Assembly: GCA_029237815.1 (NCBI GenBank)
Contig: JAQZBP010000001.1
Location: 1 to 64,000 of the forward strand
DNA: 64,000 bases
Direction: 5' to 3'
Source: Moraxellaceae bacterium
Lineage (GTDB): Bacteria > Pseudomonadota > Gammaproteobacteria > Pseudomonadales > Moraxellaceae
This document shows, in pieces, positions 9,700 through 20,283 of the stretch. The translations under genes were made by a program, and so were the position numbers. The stretch's first letter is position 1; each line of letters begins with the position of its first letter. Below the pieces are notes generated by a model. That model saw only the letters and a program-made list of their open reading frames with translations, was not told where the DNA came from and did not search any database.

Positions 9700-10641
9700 T
9701 CAGTCGCCGTAACCCAGGCTCTTGAGTGCGCGCTCGTCATCGGACCAGCCGCTCTTCACCTTCACCCAGAGCGACAGCATCACCTTGCCGCCGAAGAGCC
9801 GCTCCATGTCCTGGCGTGCCTCGGTGCCGATCTGCTTGAGCCTCTGGCCGCCATCGCCGATGACGATGGCTTTCTGGCCGTCACGCTCCACGAGGATCAG
9901 GGCGCCGATGCGCTTGAGCCGACCCTCTTCCTTGAACTCCTCGATCTCCACCGTGAGCTCGTAGGGCACTTCCTCGCCGAGCTGGCGCATGATCTTCTCT
10001 CGCACGATTTCTGCCGCCAGGAAGCGGGAGGAGCGATCGGTGATCTGGTCTTCGGGAAAGAATGGCGGGGAGACAGGCAGGCGTGCCGCCACCAGCTCCT
10101 GCAGGCGATCGAGGTTGTGGCCCTTGAGCGCCGACACCGGCACCACCTCGACGAAGCCGTGCAGCCGGATCAGCTCCTCGATGCGCGGCAGCAGCGCCTC
10201 CTTGTCCTCGACGGCGTCCACCTTGTTGATCACCAGCATGGCCGGCAGACCGGAGGCGCGGACCTTCTCCATCACCAGGTCGTCGTCCGGCGACCACTTG
10301 AGCCCGTCGACCACGAACAGCACGAGATCGACGTCGCGTAGCGCTGCCGTGGCGGCACGGTTCATGTAGCGGTTGATGGCCTTGCGCTCTTCGCCGTGGA
10401 TGCCTGGCGTATCCACGTAGATCGTCTGCGTGTTGTCACGCGTGACGATGCCCAGGATGCGGTGACGCGTCGTCTGCGGCTTGCGCGAGGTGATGCTGAG
10501 CTTCTGGCCCAGGATATGGTTCAGCAACGTGGACTTGCCCACGTTGGGGCGACCCACGATGGCTACGTAGCCACAACGAAAATCGGCCGCATGCTCGGCC
10601 GATTTTCCGAAAAACTGATTGATGACGTCGTCGTTACTCAT
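9700..10641 (-). CDS. era: GTPase Era
   Basis: An essential GTPase that binds the 3' end of 16S rRNA during 30S assembly. The 313 residues contain G1 [11 protein letters not shown]3 DTPGIH, G4 NKVD and a C-terminal type II KH domain ([20 protein letters not shown] ... [12 protein letters not shown]). The frame is open 40 codons further upstream, but the ATG at 10641 gives the family N-terminus and follows an AGGAAAG ribosome binding site. The start lies inside rnc (8-bp overlap), so coupling with RNase III is likely. Confidence 0.96.
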   Translation of the reverse strand: MSNDDVINQFFGKSAEHAADFRCGYVAIVGRPNVGKSTLLNHILGQKLSITSRKPQTTRHRILGIVTRDNTQTIYVDTPGIHGEERKAINRYMNRAATAALRDVDLVLFVVDGLKWSPDDDLVMEKVRASGLPAMLVINKVDAVEDKEALLPRIEELIRLHGFVEVVPVSALKGHNLDRLQELVAARLPVSPPFFPEDQITDRSSRFLAAEIVREKIMRQLGEEVPYELTVEIEEFKEEGRLKRIGALILVERDGQKAIVIGDGGQRLKQIGTEARQDMERLFGGKVMLSLWVKVKSGWSDDERALKSLGYGD

Positions 10642-11347
10642 CGCTTTCCTTGATACCCAATTGCCTGAGCGCTGCGGCGGCGGCCTCCTGCTCGGCCTGG
10701 CGCCGGCTAAGCCCGCTGCCCGCAGTCGGCGCCGGCAGTCCCGGAACCTCGCACATGACATGGAATGACTGATTGTGCGCCTCGCCCTCGATGCTCACCA
10801 CACTATAGGCCGGCAAACCGAGGCGCCGCCCCTGCAGGAACTCCTGCAAAAGGCTCTTCGAATCCTTGATCACGGTCTCCTGCCCCACCGTGTCCAGGCG
10901 GTCGCCGAACCAGGCCTGGAGCCGATGGCGGCAGATCTCGATATCGGCACAGTCGCGGTAGATGGCGCCCAGCACGGCCTCGACGGCGTCAGCCAGAATC
11001 GACTCGCGTCGGAAGCCGCCGCTCTTGAGCTCACCCGCCCCCAGGCGAAGGTACTCGCCCAGTTGCAGGTCGCGGGCGACGCTCGCCAGGGTGTCCTGCT
11101 TGACGAGCAGGGCTCGCAAACGCGACAGCCGGCCCTCGTTCTCGCCCGGAAAGCGGTCGTAGAGAAAGTCGGCAACCAGGAAATTCAGGATGGAATCGCC
11201 CAGAAACTCCAGGCGTTCGTTGTTGCGGGAACCGCTGACGCTGCGGTGCGTCAAGGCCAGCTCGAGCCAGCCCTTATCGCGGAAGTCATAACCCAGCGCC
11301 GCGGACAGGCGCCGGATCTTCTCATCAATAATCGGGCTTGAGCTCAC
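10634..11347 (-). CDS. rnc: Ribonuclease III
   Basis: A double-strand-specific endoribonuclease that processes rRNA precursors and some mRNAs. At 237 residues it has the RNase III signature [19 protein letters not shown] (Glu44, Glu47, Asp51), the second acidic pair Asp120/Glu123 ([16 protein letters not shown]), and a C-terminal dsRNA-binding domain from about 160 ([20 protein letters not shown] ... [11 protein letters not shown]). It overlaps the preceding DUF4845 gene by 23 bp and era by 8 bp. In E. coli, rnc autoregulates through a leader hairpin; this packed layout leaves no such leader between genes. Confidence 0.96.
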   Translation of the reverse strand: MSSSPIIDEKIRRLSAALGYDFRDKGWLELALTHRSVSGSRNNERLEFLGDSILNFLVADFLYDRFPGENEGRLSRLRALLVKQDTLASVARDLQLGEYLRLGAGELKSGGFRRESILADAVEAVLGAIYRDCADIEICRHRLQAWFGDRLDTVGQETVIKDSKSLLQEFLQGRRLGLPAYSVVSIEGEAHNQSFHVMCEVPGLPAPTAGSGLSRRQAEQEAAAAALRQLGIKESDE

Positions 11348-11696
11348 TACCGTATGTCTTCTTGAAATGCATCACCACGTCCAGGTTGCCCATGAACGGC
11401 TTGCGGACTTCGTAGTCCACCGTCACCGTCAGCTGCCTGCCTTCGAACGCATACTCGAAGTCATCGGGATTCTTGTCGCGGATGTTGTTAATCTGGAAAC
11501 GGTCGGAAAGGCCGCGCTTGAAATCGTTCACGCTGTTGGCGCGGCCATCACGAAACAGTGAAACGATGATTTTGTTGATGGTGTAGTTATCGTAGTAAGC
11601 CGGACCGACAGTGGCCGCCACCTTGATGAACATGCCGATGAAACCGATCAGCGCGAGCACCCCGAGGTAGGAGATGCCGCTTTGCAAACGTCGCAT
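11325..11696 (-). CDS. Membrane-anchored DUF4845 protein
   Basis: A 123-residue protein with one N-terminal membrane segment (about residues 8-30, SYLGVLALIGFIGMFIKVAA) and a small periplasmic domain. It corresponds to the DUF4845 family that sits between lepB and rnc in many gammaproteobacteria. Function is unknown; the position suggests a link with signal peptidase, which is inference only. Its stop lies 23 bp inside rnc. Confidence 0.82.
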   Translation of the reverse strand: MRRLQSGISYLGVLALIGFIGMFIKVAATVGPAYYDNYTINKIIVSLFRDGRANSVNDFKRGLSDRFQINNIRDKNPDDFEYAFEGRQLTVTVDYEVRKPFMGNLDVVMHFKKTYGSELKPDY

Positions 11697-11750
11697 GTCT
11701 TATGCACCCCAAACTGGAAAAGTTATTGTTTTTAAAGGCTTAGCAGCAGT

Positions 11751-12794
11751 TCACTGCACCTTACCATTGCGCCCGAAGCTCGGCAAATGCAGGCCAGGCT
11801 CCTTGTGCATCCAGATCATGGACGCTTTGCCGACAATAAAGTGATCCGGTACGAAACCCCAATAGCGGCTGTCGCGGCTATTGTCGCGGTTGTCGCCCAG
11901 CATGAAGTAACTGTCTGCCGGCACCTGCCACTCGCCCTGCGGACTGGAGCCCTCGCGCCCCTCCTCCTGCCGGACAAGGTGCTCGACCTTACCGCTGGTC
12001 TCCCGGTGGTACCGCTCCCAGGACTCCGCGCCCGGGAACTCGACAGCGGCCCGCGACAACGCCTGCCCGTTCACGAACACCTTGCCGCCCTCGATGCGCA
12101 CGACGTCCCCCGGCACCGCGACGACTCGCTTGATGAAGTTCTGCTTGGGGTTCTCGGGATACTTGAACACCATCACATCGCCTCGCTCGGGCTTGCCCAC
12201 CGGTACGATCTCCGTACCGAGCACCGGCAGCCGCAGCCCATAGGCATACTTGTTGACGAGTATGTAGTCGCCGACATGAAGCGTTGGCAGCATCGAGCCA
12301 GAGGGGATGGTAAAAGGTTCATACAGAAAGGAACGCAGGACCAGCACCACGGCCAGCACCGGAAAGAACGAGGCGGAATATTCCACCAGTGCGGGCTGGG
12401 ATATTTCCTGACCCTCGGCCAAGGCCTCCTGCCCGCCTACGGCCTTTACCACCGCCACACGGAAACGGCGGATGACCAGCTCATACACGCCCCAAAAGAT
12501 CCCGGTGACAATGGTGGCCAGTACCAGCCACAGCGCGATGTCGATGTCCTGGCGCAGCATAAGGACAATCACCAGCTGCCCGGCCAGTGCCGCCATCACG
12601 ATGTTCGCCATCAGCTTCGATAGCGGCGGCTCCTCGAGTAACTCCTGAAGGGCATCGCCCGGCGGCGTCCCGGCGCCGGTGGCGAGCCGGGCAGCCGCCT
12701 TGCGCTGGCGCAGCGGCATGGCAATGAAAGTCTCCACCGTCCAGATCACCAGGGCGACGAGAAGGATGAAGGTCAATAGCTGCATGAGGTTCAT
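11751..12794 (-). CDS. lepB: Signal peptidase I
   Basis: An inner-membrane serine protease that removes Sec and Tat signal peptides on the periplasmic side. At 347 residues it is slightly longer than the E. coli enzyme. Membrane segments lie near residues 5-25 and about 65-105. The catalytic dyad is Ser167 (IPSGSMLPTLHVGDYILVNK) and Lys222 (FIKRVVAVPGD), and box E is GDNRDNSRDSRYWG. The start codon shares one base with the lepA stop (TAATG), so translation is coupled. Confidence 0.96.
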   Translation of the reverse strand: MNLMQLLTFILLVALVIWTVETFIAMPLRQRKAAARLATGAGTPPGDALQELLEEPPLSKLMANIVMAALAGQLVIVLMLRQDIDIALWLVLATIVTGIFWGVYELVIRRFRVAVVKAVGGQEALAEGQEISQPALVEYSASFFPVLAVVLVLRSFLYEPFTIPSGSMLPTLHVGDYILVNKYAYGLRLPVLGTEIVPVGKPERGDVMVFKYPENPKQNFIKRVVAVPGDVVRIEGGKVFVNGQALSRAAVEFPGAESWERYHRETSGKVEHLVRQEEGREGSSPQGEWQVPADSYFMLGDNRDNSRDSRYWGFVPDHFIVGKASMIWMHKEPGLHLPSFGRNGKVQ

Positions 12795-14596
12795 TATTTA
12801 TCCACCTTGAGCACGGCGAGGAAGGCTTCCTGCGGGATTTCCACGCGGCCCACCTGCTTCATGCGCTTCTTGCCTTCCTTCTGCTTCTCGAGAAGCTTCT
12901 TTTTGCGGGACACGTCACCGCCGTAGCACTTGGCCAGCACGTCCTTGCGCATCGCCTTCACGGTCTGGCGTGCGATGACCTGGTTGCCGATGGCGGCCTG
13001 GATAGCCACGTCGAACATCTGGCGAGGGATCAGTTCCTTCATTTTTTCCGTGATGGCATTGCCGCGGTAACGCGCGTTCTCGGTGTGGCAGATCATGGCC
13101 AGGGCGTCCACGCGCTCGCCGTTGATCAGGATGTCCACACGCACGAGGCTCGACGCCTCGAAGCGGCTGAAGGCATAGTCCAGCGAGGCATAGCCGCGCG
13201 ACACCGACTTCAGTCGATCGAAGAAATCCAGCACCACTTCACCGAGCGGGATGTCATAGGTGATGGCGACCTGCTTGCCATGGAACAGCAGGTTCTTCTG
13301 CACACCGCGGCGCTCCTGCGCCAGCTTGATGACGTCGCCCACGAACTCCGGCGGCACGAGGATATGGCATTCGGCGATGGGTTCGCGGAATTCGTCCACA
13401 GAACCGATATCGGGCAGCTTGGAGGGATTGTCCACGAACACGATGTCGCCGTTGCGCTTGACGATCTCGTAGATCACGGTCGGCGCCGTGGTCAGCAGGT
13501 CCAGGTTGTATTCGCGCTCCAGCCGCTCCTGCACGATCTCCATGTGCAGCATGCCGAGGAAGCCGCAACGGAAGCCGAAGCCCAGCGCGTCCGAGGATTC
13601 CGGCTCGTAGAACAGCGCCGAATCGTTCAGCTTGAGCTTGGACAGCGCCTCGCGGAAGGCCTCGTAGTCATCCGAGGAAATCGGGAACAGGCCGGCGTAC
13701 ACCTGCGGCTTCACCTTCTTGAAGCCGGGCAGCATGTCGACGTTGGGCGTGGTCGAGAGAGTCAGGGTATCGCCCACCGGCGCGCCGAAGATGTCCTTGA
13801 TGCCGGCGATGACGAAGCCGACCTCGCCCGCCTCCAGCAGCCCGGTTTCCTGGTGCTTGGGATTGAACACGCCGACGCTGGTGACGAGGTGGGCCTGGCC
13901 GGTGCTCTTGACCAGGATCTTGTCGCCTTTCTTGACGCGGCCATTCTTGATGCGGACCAGCGACACCACGCCGAGGTAGTTGTCGAACCAGGAGTCGATG
14001 ATCAGCGCCTGCAGGGGAGCACCGCGGTCGCCTGCAGGCGCCGGGATGCGCTCGACCAGGGCATCCAGCAGCTCGGGCACGCCGAGACCGGTCTTGGCGG
14101 AGACGCGGCAGGCGTCGGTGGCTTCCACGCCGATGACTTCCTCGATTTCCGTGCAAACCGACTCGGGGTCGGCCTGCGGCAGGTCAATCTTGTTCAGCAC
14201 CGGCATCACTTCCAGGCCCTGCTCCAGCGCGGTGTAGCAGTTGGCCACGGACTGCGCCTCGACGCCCTGGGCGGCGTCCACCACCAGCAGCGCGCCCTCG
14301 CAGGCGGCCAGAGAGCGCGAGACCTCGTAGGAGAAGTCGACATGGCCGGGCGTGTCGATGAAGTTTAGCTGGTAGCGCTGCTCGTCCTTCTTGCTGGTGT
14401 GGTACAGCGTGACGGAATGGGCCTTGATGGTGATGCCGCGCTCGCGCTCCAGGTCCATGGAGTCCAGCACCTGCGCCTGCATCTCGCGCTCTTCCAGGCC
14501 CCCGCAGAGCTGGATGAAGCGGTCGGCCAGCGTCGACTTGCCATGGTCGATGTGGGCGATGATGGAAAAGTTGCGGATGTGCTTGATATCGGTCAC
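12794..14596 (-). CDS. lepA: Elongation factor 4 (LepA)
   Basis: A ribosome-associated translational GTPase involved in initiation/back-translocation and 30S biogenesis. The 600-residue length is typical. It has G1 [10 protein letters not shown], switch [11 protein letters not shown]4 NKIDLP, and the LepA-specific C-terminal domain ending [20 protein letters not shown]. It is followed by lepB with a TAATG overlap and preceded by degP across a 102-bp gap that contains a strong palindrome. Confidence 0.97.
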   Translation of the reverse strand: MTDIKHIRNFSIIAHIDHGKSTLADRFIQLCGGLEEREMQAQVLDSMDLERERGITIKAHSVTLYHTSKKDEQRYQLNFIDTPGHVDFSYEVSRSLAACEGALLVVDAAQGVEAQSVANCYTALEQGLEVMPVLNKIDLPQADPESVCTEIEEVIGVEATDACRVSAKTGLGVPELLDALVERIPAPAGDRGAPLQALIIDSWFDNYLGVVSLVRIKNGRVKKGDKILVKSTGQAHLVTSVGVFNPKHQETGLLEAGEVGFVIAGIKDIFGAPVGDTLTLSTTPNVDMLPGFKKVKPQVYAGLFPISSDDYEAFREALSKLKLNDSALFYEPESSDALGFGFRCGFLGMLHMEIVQERLEREYNLDLLTTAPTVIYEIVKRNGDIVFVDNPSKLPDIGSVDEFREPIAECHILVPPEFVGDVIKLAQERRGVQKNLLFHGKQVAITYDIPLGEVVLDFFDRLKSVSRGYASLDYAFSRFEASSLVRVDILINGERVDALAMICHTENARYRGNAITEKMKELIPRQMFDVAIQAAIGNQVIARQTVKAMRKDVLAKCYGGDVSRKKKLLEKQKEGKKRMKQVGRVEIPQEAFLAVLKVDK

Positions 14597-14662
14597 AGGC
14601 TTACCAGGGGCAGGTTGGGCAAAGGCGCGGATTCTACCCGAATAGCCCCGGAACAGGCAGGC

Positions 14663-14689
14663 CGGAAGCGGGGCCTGGCCCCGCTTCCG
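14663..14689. repeat. 27-nt perfect palindrome between degP and lepA
   Basis: Thirteen bases starting CGGAAGCGGGGCC are followed by one base and then the exact inverted copy. On the transcribed (minus) strand it lies about 10 nt after the degP stop and would form a very stable GC-rich hairpin with no following U-tract. It may be a transcript-stabilising or processing hairpin, or a weak terminator. Confidence 0.7.
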
Positions 14690-14698
14690 TTAACTTAC

Positions 14699-16114
14699 TC
14701 ACTTCTTTTTGTCATCCGCCTCGGCTGGCGCGAGGCGCAGCGCAAGGATCATGGGCTGGCCACGACGGCTGATACCGACCGGGATGGCCTTGCCGGCCGG
14801 CAGGTCCTTGACCTGGTCCACGAAGGCCTTGGCCGTGCTCACGGCCTTGTTCTGCAGGCTGACCACGACGTCACCGGCCCGCAGGCCCGCGTCAGCCGCC
14901 GCACCTTCAATGATCTGCATGATGACTATCCCGCCATCGAGCTTGAGAGCCGCCTTCTCTTCAGCGCTGAGGTCCCGAATGGAGTTGATACCAAGACGAC
15001 TGAGGTCGGGCTTGGCCGGCTTGCCGGGCTTGCCCGTGGTCGCGGGGCCGTGCTCCTCGGGCAAGGCCGCCACTTCGAAGCTGAGCGTCCTGCTCTTGCC
15101 GTCGCGGTAGACCGTCAGGGGATAACTGCTCCCGACCTTGGCACGCCCCACCATCAGCGGCAGGTCGGACGCGAGGTTGATGTCGCGTCCGTTGAACTGG
15201 GTGATGACATCGCCGTCCTTCAGCCCGGCCTTCTCGGCCGGCGTGCCGGTCAGCACCTTGGACACGAGCGCGCCGGCAGGACGCGGCAGGTTGTAGGCAT
15301 CGGCAAGGTCACGGGTGATGTCCTGGGTGACGACGCCGAGGTAACCGCGGGAGACATGGCCGCTGGCCTTTATCTGCTCAACCGATTCCATGGCCACGTC
15401 GATGGGGATCGCGAACGACAGCCCCATGAAGCCGCCCGAGCGGCTGTAGATCTGCGAGTTGATGCCGACCACCTCGCCCCGCATGTTCAGCAGGGGCCCG
15501 CCGGAATTGCCCGGGTTGATGGCCACGTCGGTCTGAATGAAGGGAACGTAGGCCCCGTTGGGCAGGGCTCGCGACTTGGCGCTGACAATGCCGGACGTCA
15601 CGGAGTAGTCAAAGCCGAAGGGCGAGCCGATGGCCAGCACCCACTCCCCTACCTGGAGCTTTTCCGGATCACCGATAGCCAGCACCGGCAGATCCTTGCC
15701 TTCGATCCTGAGCAGGGCGACATCCGCGTGCTCATCAGTGCCGACCACTTCGGCATCGAGTTCCCTGCGGTCCGAAAGGCGAACCGTAACCTTGTCGGCG
15801 CCCTGCACCACATGGTTGTTGGTCAGGACGTAGCCGTCCTTCGAGATGATGAAACCGGAGCCGAAGGACTGGCGATCCTGGGGCGGTGGCGCGAAATTGA
15901 AGTCGTCGCCGAAGAAGCGCCGGAAGATCTCCGGCACTTCCTGCTGGGCAGCCCGCCCCTTGCTCTTGGCGGATGCGCTGATGTTCACCACGGCCTTGCT
16001 GGAGTCGGCCGCCAGGGGGCGGAAATCGGGCAGCTCAGCCCGGACTGGCGTCACCCCCACAATCACAAGCACGGCAAGGATCCGCACGGTCGCGGACCGG
16101 ATCGGCGACAACAT
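14699..16114 (-). CDS. mucD: Periplasmic serine endoprotease of the DegP/HtrA (MucD) type
   Basis: A quality-control protease/chaperone of the periplasm. The 471 residues comprise a signal peptide (1-26, ending VRA), a trypsin-like domain with the triad His101 (TNNHVVQG), Asp131 (HADVALL) and Ser204 (NPGNSGGPLL), and two PDZ domains (about 255-345 and 375-465). The ATG at 16114 is chosen because AGGAGAAG precedes it by about 7 bp and it starts the signal peptide. Immediately upstream is nadB, divergent; the rpoE-rseA-rseB genes that usually precede this gene are absent here. Confidence 0.94.
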   Translation of the reverse strand: MLSPIRSATVRILAVLVIVGVTPVRAELPDFRPLAADSSKAVVNISASAKSKGRAAQQEVPEIFRRFFGDDFNFAPPPQDRQSFGSGFIISKDGYVLTNNHVVQGADKVTVRLSDRRELDAEVVGTDEHADVALLRIEGKDLPVLAIGDPEKLQVGEWVLAIGSPFGFDYSVTSGIVSAKSRALPNGAYVPFIQTDVAINPGNSGGPLLNMRGEVVGINSQIYSRSGGFMGLSFAIPIDVAMESVEQIKASGHVSRGYLGVVTQDITRDLADAYNLPRPAGALVSKVLTGTPAEKAGLKDGDVITQFNGRDINLASDLPLMVGRAKVGSSYPLTVYRDGKSRTLSFEVAALPEEHGPATTGKPGKPAKPDLSRLGINSIRDLSAEEKAALKLDGGIVIMQIIEGAAADAGLRAGDVVVSLQNKAVSTAKAFVDQVKDLPAGKAIPVGISRRGQPMILALRLAPAEADDKKK

Positions 16115-16269
16115 GAGTTTCTTCTCCTGGTTACTGACTGACGGCGCCTGAGGCACTCTTAGGAAGCCGCAAGTTAGCGAGCGCTATTGATACTGAACAG
16201 TTTGAATTTGTAAGCAATTCAGGCGCAATTTCCAAGTTGGGTCAGGGATCTTGCTCTACCCATGTATCG

Positions 16270-16298
16270 TTTCCGTACTGTAACCGCCCCCCTATACT
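16270..16298 (+). promoter_or_regulatory. Probable sigma-70 promoter of nadB
   Basis: TTTCCG (16270-16275) and TATACT (16293-16298) are separated by 17 bp and give a leader of about 43 nt before the nadB ATG. The -10 is good and the -35 is weak. It lies in the 233-bp divergent gap between mucD and nadB. Confidence 0.5.
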
Positions 16299-16347
16299 AG
16301 GCCCGTTGACGACCCTGCCTTTCCCGTCTTTCCCCCGGAACCTCCCC

Positions 16348-17943
16348 ATGACCGATCACGTGCACGATGTCCTCATCATCGGCAGCGGCGCCGCCGGCCT
16401 GACGCTGGCCCTGAAGCTCGACCCTTCACTGCGCGTGGCCGTGCTTTCCAAGGCCGAGCTCACCGATGCCAGCACTTACTACGCGCAGGGTGGGGTTGCC
16501 GCAGTCATGGACGAAACCGACTCCACCGAAGCCCATGTCGGCGACACCCTGATCGCCGGCGCCGGGCTCTGCCATGAGGACGTCGTCAAGTTCACGGTCG
16601 AAAACGGCCCCGAAGCCATGCACTGGCTGATGCAGCAAGGCGTGAGCTTTACACTGGACGCCCACGAGCAGCCTCACCTCACCCGTGAGGGTGGGCATTC
16701 CCACCGCCGCATCCTGCATGCGGCCGACGCCACCGGGCGCGCCATCTCCACCACCTTGGTAAGACGGGTCCGCGAGTGCGCGAACGTGGCGCTGATGGAA
16801 AACCGCGTGGCAGTTGACCTGATCACCTCCCAGAAGCAGGGGCTCCCGGGCGAGAACCGTGTCCTGGGCGCCTACGTGCTCAATACCAGGACGGGTGAAG
16901 TGGATGTGTTCCGCGCCAAGTTCGTGGCTGTCGCCACCGGCGGCGCAAGCAAGGCCTACCTCTATACGAGCAATCCGGACATAGCGACAGGTGACGGTAT
17001 CGCCATGGCCTGGCGCGCGGGCTGTCGCGTCGCCAACCTCGAGTTCAACCAGTTCCACCCGACCTGCCTCTACCACCCGCAAGCCAAGTCCTACCTGATC
17101 ACCGAGGCCATGCGCGGCGAAGGCGCCTACCTGCGTCTGCCCTCTGGCGAGCGCTTCATGATGCGCTTCGATGAACGCGCCGAACTCGCGCCGCGCGACA
17201 TCGTGGCACGCGCCATCGACTACGAGATGAAGCGGCTGGGCATCCGCTGCGTGTATCTCGACATCACGCACAAGCCTGCGGATTTCATCACCAGCCACTT
17301 CCCCAACATCTACCAGAAGTGCCTGGAGTACGGCATCGACATTACGAAGGACCCGATCCCCGTGGTGCCGGCCGCCCACTTCACCTGTGGCGGCGTCATG
17401 GTGGACCTGGCTAGCCGGACCGACATTCCGAACCTCTACGCCATCGGCGAAACATCGTTTACCGGCCTGCACGGCGCCAACCGCATGGCCAGCAACTCCC
17501 TGCTGGAGTGCTTCGTGTTCGCCATGGCCGCGGCGAAGGACATCCAGGCCCGCGTGTCCGATCAGCCACCATTGCCGGAGTGTCCGCCCTGGGACGCTTC
17601 CAAGGTGCGCAATCCCGACGAGGACGTGGTCATCCTGCACAACTGGGAAGAGCTGCGCCGGTTCATGTGGGACTACGTAGGGATTGTGCGCACCGACAAG
17701 CGCCTGACGCGCGCGCTGCGTCGCGTCGAGCTGCTCAAGAGCGAGATCCAGGAGTACTACAGCAATTACTTCATCTCGACCAATCTGATCGAGCTGCGCA
17801 ACCTGGTGCTGGTGGCGGAGCTCATCATCCGCTGCGCGCAGCAGCGCAAGGAGTCGCGTGGCCTTCACTACACGCTGGATTACCCGCACATGCTGCCGCT
17901 GCCACAGGACTCCATCCTGACGCCGTCAAACGATATCAACTAA
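16348..17943 (+). CDS. nadB: L-aspartate oxidase
   Basis: An FAD enzyme converting L-aspartate to iminoaspartate, the first step of de novo NAD synthesis. The 531-residue protein has the dinucleotide-binding motif [13 protein letters not shown] at residues 10-22, the family motif [12 protein letters not shown], the active-site region HPTCLYHP ... [11 protein letters not shown], and [20 protein letters not shown] near the C-terminal FAD contacts. The frame is open upstream to 16237 but ATG 16348 gives the family N-terminus. Its neighbour on the other side is mucD. Confidence 0.96.
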   Translation: MTDHVHDVLIIGSGAAGLTLALKLDPSLRVAVLSKAELTDASTYYAQGGVAAVMDETDSTEAHVGDTLIAGAGLCHEDVVKFTVENGPEAMHWLMQQGVSFTLDAHEQPHLTREGGHSHRRILHAADATGRAISTTLVRRVRECANVALMENRVAVDLITSQKQGLPGENRVLGAYVLNTRTGEVDVFRAKFVAVATGGASKAYLYTSNPDIATGDGIAMAWRAGCRVANLEFNQFHPTCLYHPQAKSYLITEAMRGEGAYLRLPSGERFMMRFDERAELAPRDIVARAIDYEMKRLGIRCVYLDITHKPADFITSHFPNIYQKCLEYGIDITKDPIPVVPAAHFTCGGVMVDLASRTDIPNLYAIGETSFTGLHGANRMASNSLLECFVFAMAAAKDIQARVSDQPPLPECPPWDASKVRNPDEDVVILHNWEELRRFMWDYVGIVRTDKRLTRALRRVELLKSEIQEYYSNYFISTNLIELRNLVLVAELIIRCAQQRKESRGLHYTLDYPHMLPLPQDSILTPSNDIN

Positions 17944-18026
17944 CGCCGGAGACATGTGGCCGTTCGTGAGAAAAGCGCGCGGATTTGCTACCGTCTCGGC
18001 CTGAACAAGACATACCGGGAGTCGCC

Positions 18027-19502
18027 ATGAGCAACCAGATCCTGATCGGCAAGGGCGAGCTGCCCTGCTTTCTCGACGGCCGCTACGCCAACCGCCACGG
18101 ACTGGTCGCGGGAGCCACCGGAACCGGCAAGACAGTGACCCTGCAGGTGCTGGCCGAAGGCTTTTCCGACCTCGGGGTGCCGGTATTCCTGGCCGACATC
18201 AAGGGCGATCTCGCCGGCATATCCCAGAAAGGGGCGGACAACCCGAAATTTGCCGAGCGGGCCGCCAAGCTGGGCGTGGCCGATTACCGCACGCAGGCCT
18301 ACCCCACGGTTTTCTGGGACGTCTTCGGCGAGCAGGGCCACCCGGTCCGCGCCACCATTTCCGAGATGGGCCCGTTGCTGCTGTCCCGGCTGATGGGCCT
18401 GAACGACACGCAGGAGGGCGTGCTGGCACTCCTCTTCAAATATGCGGACGACAACGGCCTGCTGCTGCTCGACCTCAAGGACCTGCGCGCACTGGTGTCT
18501 TTCGCTGCCGACAACACGGCCGCCTTCGGCAAGGACTATGGCAACGTCAGCAAGCCCACGCTCGGCATCCTGCAGCGCGAACTGCTGGTGCTTGAGCAGC
18601 AGGGGGCCGACAAGTTCTTCGGCGAGCCCGCCCTCAAGCTCGACGACTTCATGCAGACGACGCTGGAAGGGCGCGGCCACATCAACGTGCTGGCCGCTGA
18701 CAAGCTCTTCCTGCAGCCGAAGCTCTACTCCACCTTTCTCCTCTGGCTGCTGTCGGAACTGTTCGAGAACCTGCCCGAACGGGGCGATGCCGATCTGCCC
18801 AGGATGGTCTACTTCTTCGATGAAGCCCATCTGCTCTTCAATGACGCTCCCAAGGCCCTGCTGGAAAAAATCGAGCAGGTGGTGCGACTGATCCGCTCCA
18901 AGGGCGTAGGCGTCTATTTCGTCACGCAGAATCCGCTCGACATACCCGATGCCGTCCTTGGCCAGCTTGGCAACCGCGTCCAGCACGCCTTGCGCGCCTT
19001 TACCCCGCGGGACCAGAAAGCCGTCAAGGCGGCCGCCGAGACGTTTCGCGCCAAACCGGGACTCGATGTCGCTACGGTCATCATGGAGCTTGGCGTCGGC
19101 GAAGCGCTGATCTCAACGCTGGGGGAAGGCGGCGTGCCAAGTCCGGTGGAACGGGCCAAGGTCTGCCCTCCACGCTCCCGCCTCGGCGCCATCACACTGG
19201 AAGAGCGGGCCGCAGCCATGCAGCGATCACCCTTCAAGGGGCGCTACGAAGCCCTGAATGACCGCGAGTCAGCCTACGAGATGCTGCAGGTCCGCGGCCA
19301 GCAGGCGGCGGCAACGGCACAGGCCGAAGCACAGGCGAAAGCTAAAGCCAAGGCGTCCAAGGCACCCGCCCGCGCGCCCGACTCGGTCTGGGAAACGGCA
19401 GCAAAGAGCGCGGTCCGCGCCGCCAGCTCCGAAGTAGGCCGCAGCATCGGCCGGCAACTGCTGCGCGGCCTGCTGGGCTCACTGCAGAAATCGATGCGCT
19501 GA
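18027..19502 (+). CDS. HerA/FtsK-like P-loop ATPase, DUF853 family (YjgR-like)
   Basis: A 491-residue ATPase of the HerA-FtsK superfamily, DUF853 branch, like E. coli YjgR. Walker A is GATGTGKT (29-36), Walker B is [12 protein letters not shown] (Asp265-Glu266), and FVTQNP follows as the sensor-like strand. The C-terminal 100 residues are Ala/Lys-rich and then [11 protein letters not shown]. The cellular function is not established; HerA relatives translocate DNA. The ATG at 18027 follows a CGGGAG site. It converges on, and overlaps by 24 bp, the ygfX gene. Confidence 0.87.
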   Translation: MSNQILIGKGELPCFLDGRYANRHGLVAGATGTGKTVTLQVLAEGFSDLGVPVFLADIKGDLAGISQKGADNPKFAERAAKLGVADYRTQAYPTVFWDVFGEQGHPVRATISEMGPLLLSRLMGLNDTQEGVLALLFKYADDNGLLLLDLKDLRALVSFAADNTAAFGKDYGNVSKPTLGILQRELLVLEQQGADKFFGEPALKLDDFMQTTLEGRGHINVLAADKLFLQPKLYSTFLLWLLSELFENLPERGDADLPRMVYFFDEAHLLFNDAPKALLEKIEQVVRLIRSKGVGVYFVTQNPLDIPDAVLGQLGNRVQHALRAFTPRDQKAVKAAAETFRAKPGLDVATVIMELGVGEALISTLGEGGVPSPVERAKVCPPRSRLGAITLEERAAAMQRSPFKGRYEALNDRESAYEMLQVRGQQAAATAQAEAQAKAKAKASKAPARAPDSVWETAAKSAVRAASSEVGRSIGRQLLRGLLGSLQKSMR

Positions 19503-19949
19503 GTCCGTCAGCGGGTTGAGCCTGTGCCCGTACTGCAGGCGGATCCGCAGGCGCCGGAACGTGGCGGCAGGGACGGTGTCCGGCAGGATTACGATCCGCT
19601 GACGCCACCTCCTGCCGTGCTGGTCACGTCCCCGGAAATCCATCAGCACGAGAAAGCGCCAGACACTGCTGCCCGAGAGAGAGACGACGCCGGCACGGGA
19701 ACCTGCCTGCAGCCACCAGCCATCCTCGCGCTCATGCACCCTGTCGGCACCTTTGCGGCACTCGACGCGTCGAACATGAATCAGGGAAAGCAGGACGCTG
19801 AGCAGGAGTGCCGCTTGCAGCAGCAGCGAGAGTTCTGACAGCAGCACAGACAGCATCGCGCCCAGATGCAGGCCGCAGCCGATGGCAAGGAATATCCGGG
19901 AAGGCTTGAGAACTAGGTCAACGCGCCAGACGGGTAAGGATGAGTTCAA
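19479..19949 (-). CDS. ygfX: YgfX/CptA-like inner-membrane protein
   Basis: A 156-residue protein with a short Arg/Lys-rich N-terminus, two close membrane segments (about residues 18-60, [20 protein letters not shown] and following), and a basic cytoplasmic domain containing [20 protein letters not shown], the pattern of YgfX/CptA proteins paired with SdhE. Start is TTG at 19949, preceded by GGAG and lying 32 bp inside sdhE, so it is translationally coupled. YgfX was reported in E. coli as a toxin acting on FtsZ/MreB, but that role is disputed elsewhere; I assign family only. Confidence 0.75.
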   Translation of the reverse strand: MNSSLPVWRVDLVLKPSRIFLAIGCGLHLGAMLSVLLSELSLLLQAALLLSVLLSLIHVRRVECRKGADRVHEREDGWWLQAGSRAGVVSLSGSSVWRFLVLMDFRGRDQHGRRWRQRIVILPDTVPAATFRRLRIRLQYGHRLNPLTDSAHRFLQ

Positions 19950-20172
19950 CCATTCGCTCCAGCTCGGGATCGGCCGGCCTGGTCTGGCGCATGAACCAGT
20001 TGAAGAGGTCCATGTCCTCGCTGTCGACCAGCTCCATGAAGACAGCTTTGTCGTCCGCGGCGAGCTCCCGATAGTGTTCGTCCATGAACGGCCCCAGAAT
20101 CACGTCCAGCTCCTTGAGCCCGCGCCGGCAATGCCACTGCAGGCGGCGCTCCTGATCGGTCAGTTCGGTCAT
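19918..20172 (-). CDS. sdhE: FAD assembly factor SdhE
   Basis: An 84-residue helical protein that promotes covalent flavinylation of succinate dehydrogenase SdhA and fumarate reductase. The diagnostic RGxxE motif is present as CRRGLKELD near residue 17, and the tail [20 protein letters not shown] matches the family. It forms a two-gene operon with ygfX. The divergent neighbour ygfZ starts 112 bp away. Confidence 0.94.
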   Translation of the reverse strand: MTELTDQERRLQWHCRRGLKELDVILGPFMDEHYRELAADDKAVFMELVDSEDMDLFNWFMRQTRPADPELERMVELILTRLAR

Positions 20173-20283
20173 GACGGCTCCCGCTCGGGGTGATTCGGTC
20201 CGGCGGCGATTATAATCTTGTTTTCGGGCCTGCTGCCTCCATCTACCAGACCATCTCCCATCACCTTTCCGACTGAAGCCGAC

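Noticed and set aside
16115-16347. Sigma-E type promoter for mucD
   Set aside because: I looked for GAACTT-N16/17-TCTGA on the minus strand and found no acceptable match.
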